DNA from: Arthrobacter sp. Bz4
GTDB lineage: Bacteria; Actinomycetota; Actinomycetes; Actinomycetales; Micrococcaceae
Assembly (NCBI RefSeq): GCF_003075455.1
Contig: NZ_QDAE01000004.1
Coordinates: forward strand, 62,001-126,000
DNA: 64,000 nucleotides
Direction of reading: 5' to 3'
Of this stretch, positions 18,280-25,393 are shown one piece after another; within the stretch, counting starts at the first letter, position 1; each line of letters begins with the position of its first letter. The notes beneath the pieces were generated by a model. It was not told the origin of the DNA, made no database searches, and saw only the letters and a program-made list of their open reading frames with translations. A program made the position numbers and the translations under genes.

Positions 18280-19509
18280 CTATGGGCGCGGCTGATCGAT
18301 TGACCGGCGCTCCAGCACCCAGCGGACCAGCAGGCCGGCGATCAGGGCCCAGAAGGCGCCGCCAACCCCTGCCAGGGTCAGCCCCGACGCGGCGACGAGA
18401 AAAGTCACGACGGCGCTCATCCGCTGCCCAACCTCTGCCAGTGCAGCAGCCAGCGCCGTCGCCATGGTCCCCATCAACGCCAGCCCGGCCACCGTCTCGA
18501 TCAGGCCGGGAGGTGCTGCGGCGACCACAGTTACCAGCGCCGCTGACACGCTGGCCAGCACCAGATAGCAACAGCCCGCGCTAACGGCCGCGATCCACCG
18601 GCGGCTGCGATCGTGCCCGGCCGTCTCGCCAGCGGACAGTGCCGCCGACAGTGCCGCGAGATTCATGGCATGACCGCCGAAGGGCGCTGCCGCCGCGGTG
18701 CCGAGACCGGTGACGAACATCGACGCCCGCCACGGTGTCCGGTACCCAAAGGAAGCAAGAACCGCCACCCCGGGCACATTCTGTGAAGCCATCGTCACGA
18801 TGTACAGCGGCAAAGCGATGCTGGCCATCGCCTGCACGCTGAATTCGGGGGTGGTGAGCTCAACCGTCGGTGCTGCGGCAGCCCAGTCGAGGGTGATCCG
18901 GTTGATCACCAGATAACCGGCGATCACCAGCAGGGCGCCCAGCAGGGTCAGGGGTACCGCCCACCGTGGGGCGAACCGTGTTCCCGCCAGCCAGATCAGG
19001 ATCAAGGGCAGCACCAGGAGGGGAATACTCCCCAAAGCCTGGAACGGCGCGAGGCACAGCGGGAGTAGCACCCCAGCGAGCATTGCCTGCGCCAGAGCGG
19101 TCGGAATGCGGCCGATCAACCGGCCCAGGGCAGGGATCGTGCCGGTGGCAACGATCAGCGCGCCCGTGACAATAAACGCGCCGACGGCGGCGGGCCACCC
19201 GCCGTCGTATGAGGCCGCACCCGCCAGCAGCGCTGCGCCGGGGGTGGACCAGGCCAGGGTGATCGGAAGCCGGTAGACGGTGGAGAGCAGGATCATTCCG
19301 GCGCCGAAGATGACAGTCAACGCAAGGAGCCCCGACGCAGCCTGCTGCTCGGTGGCGCCAGCCGCTCGCAAGCCGGCTAGCACCACCGCGAATGACGAGG
19401 TGAAACCAGCCAGTGCGGTCACCACTCCGGCGAGCACTGGTTCCCGGAGGGTCGGGTGTGTTGCGGTGGGCGGCACGGGTGTGGTCTCGCAATCTGTGCG
19501 GCTGTTCAA
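18280..19509 (-). CDS. BenE-family benzoate/H+ symporter-like permease
   Basis: A 409-residue membrane protein with about 11-12 hydrophobic helices covering almost the whole length. Family-typical sequence includes LAGFTSSFAVVLAGLRAAGA, ITLAWSTPGAALLAG, GQNVPGV-like MASQNVPGVAVLASFGYRTP and FGGHAMNLAALSAAL. BenE proteins import benzoate with protons, but many homologues sit away from aromatic pathways and their substrates are unknown; there are no benzoate genes here. The frame opens at TTG 19509, with GTG 19476 as an alternative start. It is divergent from an XRE-cupin regulator, and the palindrome in the shared gap suggests that regulator controls it. Confidence 0.85.
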   Translation of the reverse strand: MNSRTDCETTPVPPTATHPTLREPVLAGVVTALAGFTSSFAVVLAGLRAAGATEQQAASGLLALTVIFGAGMILLSTVYRLPITLAWSTPGAALLAGAASYDGGWPAAVGAFIVTGALIVATGTIPALGRLIGRIPTALAQAMLAGVLLPLCLAPFQALGSIPLLVLPLILIWLAGTRFAPRWAVPLTLLGALLVIAGYLVINRITLDWAAAAPTVELTTPEFSVQAMASIALPLYIVTMASQNVPGVAVLASFGYRTPWRASMFVTGLGTAAAAPFGGHAMNLAALSAALSAGETAGHDRSRRWIAAVSAGCCYLVLASVSAALVTVVAAAPPGLIETVAGLALMGTMATALAAALAEVGQRMSAVVTFLVAASGLTLAGVGGAFWALIAGLLVRWVLERRSIDQPRP

Positions 19510-19528
19510 AGACGTCCCGAAAACACCA

Positions 19529-19544
19529 GTTCTGTATACGGAAC
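19529..19544. promoter_or_regulatory. Palindromic operator candidate between benE-like and XRE-cupin genes
   Basis: GTTCTGTATACGGAAC is a 16-bp inverted repeat with a single mismatched pair. It lies 20 nt outside the benE-like start and 30 nt before the XRE-cupin start. This is the usual place for an operator bound by the divergently encoded regulator. Confidence 0.5.
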
Positions 19545-19573
19545 GCTGTTATCCTAGCCGGAGGAGGCCTTCA

Positions 19574-20116
19574 ATGACCACTAGATCCACCCCCGATCGG
19601 CTGACCGCAGTGGGACGGACCATCCGGACGCTACGTTCAGAGCAGGGCCTCTCCCTGACGGGTTTGGCGGCGCAGGCCGGGATCGGTAAGGGAACGCTAT
19701 CCGAGCTGGAGACCGGCCAACGCAACCCCACGCTCGAAACGCTGTATGCACTGGCCGCGCCATTGCACGTGCCGCTCGCGGTGCTCCTCGGCGAGGAACC
19801 AGGTGCGGAGGCCAGCGACGAAGCGGTCAGCGCTCGGCTGATGGGGATCCGCCATCACGACGACGGCGGCATCACCGAGGTGTACTGGCTCACCATTGCG
19901 CCGGACGGTTCGCGGGTGTCACCCCCGCACGGCCCGGGCGTCGTCGAACACCTGCTGGTGGTCCGCGGCAGTGCGAGGGTGGGTCGCGCCGCCGAGGAGC
20001 TCACGATCACGGCCGGTGAGTCTCATTCGTGGCGCAGCGACGATCACCACTCCTACACCGCAGCAGGGGAGGGCGCCGTTGCGGTCCTGACCATCAGCTC
20101 ACCGCCGCCCGGCTAA
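19574..20116 (+). CDS. XRE-family regulator with C-terminal cupin domain
   Basis: The 180-residue protein has an N-terminal helix-turn-helix (LSLTGLAAQAGIGKGTLSEL with ETGQRNPTLETLYALA, about 24-65). A cupin-2 sensor barrel follows at about 100-178 (PPHGPGVVEHLLVVRGSARV, then a buried His-containing strand). XRE-cupin proteins usually repress an adjacent transporter or catabolic gene and sense a small ligand in the cupin. ATG 19574 follows a strong GGAGGAGG site. It is divergent from the BenE-like permease and is the obvious candidate to regulate it. Confidence 0.9.
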   Translation: MTTRSTPDRLTAVGRTIRTLRSEQGLSLTGLAAQAGIGKGTLSELETGQRNPTLETLYALAAPLHVPLAVLLGEEPGAEASDEAVSARLMGIRHHDDGGITEVYWLTIAPDGSRVSPPHGPGVVEHLLVVRGSARVGRAAEELTITAGESHSWRSDDHHSYTAAGEGAVAVLTISSPPPG

Positions 20117-20138
20117 GGCAGGGCCCGGCTAAGGGCCA

Positions 20139-23100
20139 CTACAGCAGGACACCCGTCCGCGCGGTGCACAAACCAATAAACGCACCCAACTCCTCAAGCT
20201 GTTCTGGCCGGGACGGTAAATGGTGGGTGAGTTCGGGGGAGCGGATCACGACTGCCCGCCATTGCCCCCGCGATACTGCAACGTTGATCCGGTTGCGGTT
20301 CAGCAAGAAGCCGATCCCTCGCGGCGCCTCGGCTGCGGCGGAGCAGGCCATCGACACGAGGACCACCGGGGCTTCCTGACCCTGGAACCTGTCGACGGTT
20401 CCCACCCTGACACCGCTCAGGCCAGCTGCCGCAAGGTGGTCCTGGATCAGCTGGACCTGCGCGTTATACGCAGCCACCACCAGAATGTCTTCCGGCTCCA
20501 GGGGGCGCGGCAGCTCAGCCGCCCCGCCGGTCCACGACAGGCCCAGGTGGCGGTGGACCTGAAGGACTACCTCGCCGGCCTCCTCGGGTGATGAAGTAGT
20601 TCTCCCGGTGTGCGCCACCGCGATGCATTCCACCCCTGCTGGAGGTCCGTCGAGGAATCGTTGGGTAGCGGCCGGCGCCGACTCGAGTTTCCCGTCGTAC
20701 GACAGCCGGGATACCGCTGCACAGACGTCGGGGTGCAGCCGCCAACTGTCGGCCAGGAAGTAGCCCAGCTCGGGCGAGAGCGTGGCGTGGCCTGCCGAAA
20801 GCCAGCCCAGCGCCGACGTGTCCACAGGTTCGGGGTGGGTTCCCTGGGTGACTTGCGGGAGCTGCTGCGGATCGCCGAGCAACAACAGCCGCGAGGCGGC
20901 ACGGGAAACGGCCAGCGTATTGGCCAGCGAGTATTGCCCGGCTTCGTCGATGACCAGCAGATCCAGTGAGCCAGGCGGAACCTTGCTTCCCGTCATGGTC
21001 CAGGCGGTGCCGCCGACCAGCGCTCCGCCCGGAGAACCCAGGAGCGTTGCAACGCCGTCGTCGGTGGCATGCGACCAGGGTGCGTGGGGATCCTTGGTCT
21101 TCTTCGCGGTGCGCTCGGCCGGGACGCCCGCGGCCAGGGCCCGCCGGATCAGGTGCTCCACCACCTTGTGGGACTGCCCCACCACACCCACCTTCCAGCC
21201 GCGCGCCACGAGGGCCGCGATGACGTGGGAGCCGACATAGGTCTTTCCGGTGCCCGGGGGGCCCTGCACCGCCAGGTAGGAGTTGTCCAGGGCGGTCACG
21301 GCTTCGGTGATGGCGGTGACGTAGTCGCCGTCGACCACCACCGGCAGGGCCCGCAGACCAGACAGCGTGGGGTTGGCCCGACGCAGCACTTCCAGCCCGG
21401 GGCTGGGGGGAAGGCCGGGCAGGGCAGAGCCCACCTGGTGGGCCAGTTCGGACAGGGCAGCGCGGATGGTTTTTGTGGCGATGGGCTGATCGGGGGTCAA
21501 CGCGACGGGAACCTGACTGTATTCGGCGCCGTTTTTCCTGAGCTTTTCCCGGACCTCCAGCACATCCCTGACCCCGTCGTGGTCCCGGCGGATCACTTCG
21601 GTGCCGAACCAGCCAGCCCTGAGCGAGGTCCCAGCATCCTCGGCTGCCAGGTCGTCAGGCAACGGCTGGTCATACATGCGGAACAGGGACTTGCCCGGCT
21701 CGAAGTCCGACCCCTCGGCGGCTACTCCGGACAACCGGAGGGTGCGGACCGGGTTGCTGCGGGGGGTGGGCTTTTCCCAGTCGGTGAGCACCTCGGCCCG
21801 CTGCACCACGAAAACGTTCCGGGTGTCCGCCCAGTCCTCGACAGCCCTGTCCAGCCGGTCAAAGTGCTCCCACCAGAACTGCTTGTCTTCGCGGCGGTGA
21901 TAGCCCACCGCGGCGGCGACCATCGCCACCGCCTGCTCGTCGTCGGTGAGTGGGCGGGTGGCCGGTATGCCCTCCAGATAGTCCAGGAGCCGGGTTTCCT
22001 CCGGGCTGGGCTCCGCCAACTCGCCCGGGAGGTCAGCCCGCGGAGCGGGGGGAGCGGCGATGCCCCGCTCCGCGGCACGGTCCAGTAGCCAGTTACGCAG
22101 GCGCAGGGTCGACAGGCAGTCGTACTCGTTGTAGTCGCGGATCCCGGCCAGGATCTCGGCGGCCAGGGCGTCGTTCCCGGAATCCCGTGCCGTGCAATAG
22201 TCGGCATAGGCAACCACTGATGCTCCGGCGTCGGTCACGTCCCCGCTGCGCAGGTGCTCGCCCATGTAGAGGGGCTCAAGCTTCTTGATGCTGTAGGAGT
22301 GCTCCGAAATGCGCAGGCTGTGGCGCACGGTCTCGTAGAGGTCCACCAGAACGCCCTCCCGGAGCAGGGTGTCCACTGCGTCCTCGCCCACCACATGGGC
22401 GAGCGACAGGTTGCGCAGCGCCGTCTTCTCATAGGAGGCGTAATGGTAGATGTGCAGGTCGGGGTACAGGGCGCGGCGCCGCGCAACGTATTCCAGGAAG
22501 TCGGTGAAGGCATGACGTTCCTCGACGCGCGAGTGGGCCCACAGCGGCAGGAACGGCGGAGGGTCGCCGGCACGGTCCGGGTTCTCGACGACGCCGAACA
22601 GGTACTCCAGCCCCCACCGTCCGGCGCTGTCCTGCCACAGGGGGTCGCCCTCGAAATCAAAGAAGATGTCGCCCTGGCTCGGCGCCGGGAGCGTGGCCAG
22701 CGTGTGATCGGGAAGTACCCGGTAGCTCAGTGTGGTGGGCACGCCGTCCTTGCCGGTGTACTCGACGCTGCCATCAGGGTGGGCGGTATTGGTCTGCATG
22801 CGGGCCTGGTCACGGAGCCGGAGCAGGCTCTTGTCCGTCGCGGGAACCTCCATGGCAGCGAGCTGGTCAATGGTCCTGATGTTGATCTCGTGCAGCTTCG
22901 CCCGACGGGTGGTGCTCATCCCGCCCACCAGCAGCAGGTCCCGGGTCTCGGCGACTTTCAGCTGGCAGTAGTTGCAGCGGCCGCAGGAAGAATGCGTGGG
23001 GCTGCCCCACAACACCGGCTCGGGCTGGCTGCGGTGGGTGTCGATCAGGCGCAGGAACCGGTCGCGGCGCTCGCGAAACACGGGCAGGATGTCCAACAGG

Positions 23101-23681
23101 CTGTGGACGCTATGGGCGCCGTTGCCCAGGACCAGGGTGACCTCGGGTGCCGTGGGGATGCCCGCCGCGAGTAGCTGGTCGCCGTAGGCCGCCAACTGCA
23201 GGAGAGCGCTCACCTTCGCGTGGCGGGCCAGTTTGGTGTCCCACACCGCATAGGAGCTTTCGGCGGTTTTCACCAGGAAATCGGATCTGCCATGGAACTG
23301 GCCGTCGAAAAACGCGGCCTGAAAGACGACGTCGGCGCCCGACCGGAGTGCGGCTATCGACTCCCGGTGCTTGGTTTCCAGCAGGGCACGTTCCATGCCC
23401 GCAGCGGGTACGACGTCGTACACGCCAGTCCCGGCAGCCGGATTCCACGGTCCGTGCTCGGCCACCAGGGCATCAAGGACCTTGCGTTCATGAACGTCAC
23501 CCAGGACGGCGGTGCGCTCCAGCATGGCGTCGACGTCGAACTCCGGTTTGGTGGAGCGGCCCAGCTTCTCGTCGAGGACGGAGAGCAGCCGGTACTCACA
23601 TTCGGCGGCAGTCACCAGATCGGTGGCCGAAAAAACCAGGTCCGGCAATGCACCGGGGACCGTCGGGTCGAGAAGAAACAC
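20139..23681 (-). CDS. TM0106-type RecB-like nuclease fused to UPF1/DNA2-like helicase
   Basis: A multidomain protein of about 1180 residues. The N-terminal third is a RecB/Cas4-like nuclease with VWDTKLARHAKVSALLQLAA (about 145) and the cysteine cluster CGRCNYC (about 232), which may ligate an Fe-S cluster. FFDFEGDPLW with LEYLFGV (about 338) looks like an RNase H-type exonuclease core. The C-terminal third is a superfamily 1 helicase: GPPGTGKTYVGSHVIAALV (about 805), VIDEAGQYSLAN, LLGDPQQLPQV and VDRFQGQEAPVVLVS. The family is annotated TM0106 RecB-like; its biology is poorly known, with DNA processing or defence possible. GTG 23681 is preferred because GGGAGGC stands just upstream; TTG 23702 is the longest option. 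Confidence 0.88.
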   Translation of the reverse strand: MFLLDPTVPGALPDLVFSATDLVTAAECEYRLLSVLDEKLGRSTKPEFDVDAMLERTAVLGDVHERKVLDALVAEHGPWNPAAGTGVYDVVPAAGMERALLETKHRESIAALRSGADVVFQAAFFDGQFHGRSDFLVKTAESSYAVWDTKLARHAKVSALLQLAAYGDQLLAAGIPTAPEVTLVLGNGAHSVHSLLDILPVFRERRDRFLRLIDTHRSQPEPVLWGSPTHSSCGRCNYCQLKVAETRDLLLVGGMSTTRRAKLHEINIRTIDQLAAMEVPATDKSLLRLRDQARMQTNTAHPDGSVEYTGKDGVPTTLSYRVLPDHTLATLPAPSQGDIFFDFEGDPLWQDSAGRWGLEYLFGVVENPDRAGDPPPFLPLWAHSRVEERHAFTDFLEYVARRRALYPDLHIYHYASYEKTALRNLSLAHVVGEDAVDTLLREGVLVDLYETVRHSLRISEHSYSIKKLEPLYMGEHLRSGDVTDAGASVVAYADYCTARDSGNDALAAEILAGIRDYNEYDCLSTLRLRNWLLDRAAERGIAAPPAPRADLPGELAEPSPEETRLLDYLEGIPATRPLTDDEQAVAMVAAAVGYHRREDKQFWWEHFDRLDRAVEDWADTRNVFVVQRAEVLTDWEKPTPRSNPVRTLRLSGVAAEGSDFEPGKSLFRMYDQPLPDDLAAEDAGTSLRAGWFGTEVIRRDHDGVRDVLEVREKLRKNGAEYSQVPVALTPDQPIATKTIRAALSELAHQVGSALPGLPPSPGLEVLRRANPTLSGLRALPVVVDGDYVTAITEAVTALDNSYLAVQGPPGTGKTYVGSHVIAALVARGWKVGVVGQSHKVVEHLIRRALAAGVPAERTAKKTKDPHAPWSHATDDGVATLLGSPGGALVGGTAWTMTGSKVPPGSLDLLVIDEAGQYSLANTLAVSRAASRLLLLGDPQQLPQVTQGTHPEPVDTSALGWLSAGHATLSPELGYFLADSWRLHPDVCAAVSRLSYDGKLESAPAATQRFLDGPPAGVECIAVAHTGRTTSSPEEAGEVVLQVHRHLGLSWTGGAAELPRPLEPEDILVVAAYNAQVQLIQDHLAAAGLSGVRVGTVDRFQGQEAPVVLVSMACSAAAEAPRGIGFLLNRNRINVAVSRGQWRAVVIRSPELTHHLPSRPEQLEELGAFIGLCTARTGVLL

Positions 23682-23864
23682 TGTGCCTCCCAGCGGCTGC
23701 AACCTTGGAGCTGTTCACGGTATCAGGACGCTCTCAGCTAACCATTTCCCCCTGACAGTTTGGCGGGCGGCCCGGTCGGGTGTGACATGTCCAACGCCAG
23801 CCCGGTGGGGTCCGGCGGGCCGGGCTGCGGTAATTTGGAAGGACCGACCCCTTTGGAGAAACCG

Positions 23865-24323
23865 ATGAGCCCCCGCATCCTGTTCCGCACCGTCGCCGTT
23901 GCCGAGGCGCTGACCTGGGCCTTCCTGCTCCTGGCGATGTTCCTCAAATACGTCACCCAGACAACCGAGGCGCTCATCTCGCCGGCGGGCGGGATCCACG
24001 GCTTCGTGTTCCTCATGTTCGTGGTGGTCACCATCTTCGTCTGGGTGAACCAGCGCTGGTCACCCAAGGTGGGTTTGCTCGGACTGCTCTCCGCAGTGGT
24101 GCCGCTCGCGTCGGTCGTGTTCGACCAGACCATGGAACGCCGCGGGAAGCTCGACGGCGGCTGGCGGCTCGCTCCCGGAGCTGACACCCCGCGCGGCCCA
24201 ATCGAACAGCTGCAGGCCTGGGTGCTGCGCAAGCCGCTGATCGCCGCCGTGGTGTCAGTGGCAGGCATCGCCGTGGTCTTCGCCGCCCTGCTCGTCATCG
24301 GCCCGCCGGTCCCCAGCAGCTAG
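23865..24323 (+). CDS. DUF3817 membrane protein
   Basis: A 152-residue protein with four hydrophobic segments. The first half, ILFRTVAVAEALTWAFLLLA, then GGIHGFVFLMFVVVTIFVWV and LLGLLSAVVPLASVVFDQTM, matches DUF3817, a widespread actinobacterial membrane family of unknown function. A fourth helix lies near residues 128-147. ATG 23865 is preceded by TTTGGAG. The longer in-frame opening at 23760 is not supported. It is 36 bp from the next gene, probably one transcript. Confidence 0.8.
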   Translation: MSPRILFRTVAVAEALTWAFLLLAMFLKYVTQTTEALISPAGGIHGFVFLMFVVVTIFVWVNQRWSPKVGLLGLLSAVVPLASVVFDQTMERRGKLDGGWRLAPGADTPRGPIEQLQAWVLRKPLIAAVVSVAGIAVVFAALLVIGPPVPSS

Positions 24324-24359
24324 TAAGTTGATACCACACCACTTCACTGATAGGCGGGC

Positions 24360-24755
24360 ATGACCAGCACACCCCAGACGCCCGACGACGACCGGTTCTT
24401 CCTGCACGAAGGCAGGAAATGGCGCCGCGCCGATCCGACGCTGCCCGACGATGTCGAGAAGCAGCTGCTGTCCCAACTGGGCCGAGGCCGCTCGGCAGTC
24501 AACAAATACCGCAAGGCCAAACAGGAACCCAAGGTGAAGGACGCGCGACGCCGCGTGCAGCTCGCCAAGGAGGGCCTCGGTGAGCGCGGCACCCCCTGGT
24601 GGGAGCAGTCACCCGCCGAACGGCAGAAACGCTGGGAAAAAGCCCTGAAGGCCCTCGACGACCTGAGGACTCCCGACGAACCCGCAGCGGACGCCGCACC
24701 AGCCAAGGAACCAGCCCAGGCCGCACCCCAGGATGGGCCGGCCAAGGACAGCTAG
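24360..24755 (+). CDS. Small charged conserved hypothetical protein
   Basis: 131 residues, highly charged, predicted mostly helical. The N-terminal half (RFFLHEGRKWRRADPTLPDD, then LLSQLGRGRSAVNKYRKA) looks structured. The C-terminal 40 residues are Ala/Pro/Glu-rich and probably disordered. There is no membrane segment or catalytic motif. Similar proteins beside DUF3817 genes in Arthrobacter-type genomes are annotated only by location, as far as I recall. Its stop overlaps the converging metallo-hydrolase stop by 4 nt. Confidence 0.6.
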   Translation: MTSTPQTPDDDRFFLHEGRKWRRADPTLPDDVEKQLLSQLGRGRSAVNKYRKAKQEPKVKDARRRVQLAKEGLGERGTPWWEQSPAERQKRWEKALKALDDLRTPDEPAADAAPAKEPAQAAPQDGPAKDS

Positions 24756-25393
24756 CGGGTCCGGGTTTTCGCCGGGGCGTTGTGGCCGGCGCAGATCCAC
24801 CGCACCGAGCCGCCAGCGATCCTGGCCCTGAGGACTTCCTCGGTCTGCCGGGCCTGTGCCGCGTCGCTGATCGTGAGCCGGTAGAACTGCCTGAGCTCAC
24901 CGTGTGTGGAGACGGACACCGCGTCGCCCGAGAAGAGCACCTCACCGAACTGGAACGCCATGTGCCCGGGGGTGTGGCCCGGCGTCGGGAAGGCCACGAG
25001 GCCGTCGAAGATGCTCTGCTCGCCGGTCAGTTCGGTCACCCGCGCCGGATAGTCGGTGGGGAACACCCTGGCCAGGAAGCGCCTGAAACGGGTTGGTGGC
25101 GGAACGTCGCCGCGCAGGATCGCCGCGTCCTCGGCGCCGAGCCAGACCGGCACTCCCAGGGTCTGCTGCAGGCGTTTCGCCACCCGGGTGTGATCGGCGT
25201 CGTAGTGAGTCAGCAGAATGTCAGTGACCGGGCCAATGACCGGCTCCGCGTCCCGCAGCTCGTCGAGCAACCGGGCATACCCGCCCGGCATGCCCGGGTC
25301 GATGATCGCTGTGGACCCGTTGGCGCTGACCAGATACCCGTTTGCACCCTTCGAATTTTCGAGCTGGTAGCAATTCGGGGCGATCAGTCGCAT
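24752..25393 (-). CDS. Metallo-beta-lactamase fold hydrolase
   Basis: 213 residues with the MBL-fold order: IIDPGMPGGYARLLDEL, the metal loop ILLTHYDADHTRVAKRL, GHTPGHMAFQFGEVLFSGDA and a final ICAGHNAPAK. The usual HxHxDH motif reads HYDADH here, so the second His ligand is Asp while the last Asp-His and the later His, Asp and His are kept. Some glyoxalase II-like subfamilies vary here. A soluble hydrolase of unknown substrate. Its start overlaps the end of the upstream FAD/Fe-S dehydrogenase by 10 nt, so the two are translationally coupled in an operon with glycerol dehydrogenase. Confidence 0.85.
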   Translation of the reverse strand: MRLIAPNCYQLENSKGANGYLVSANGSTAIIDPGMPGGYARLLDELRDAEPVIGPVTDILLTHYDADHTRVAKRLQQTLGVPVWLGAEDAAILRGDVPPPTRFRRFLARVFPTDYPARVTELTGEQSIFDGLVAFPTPGHTPGHMAFQFGEVLFSGDAVSVSTHGELRQFYRLTISDAAQARQTEEVLRARIAGGSVRWICAGHNAPAKTRTR

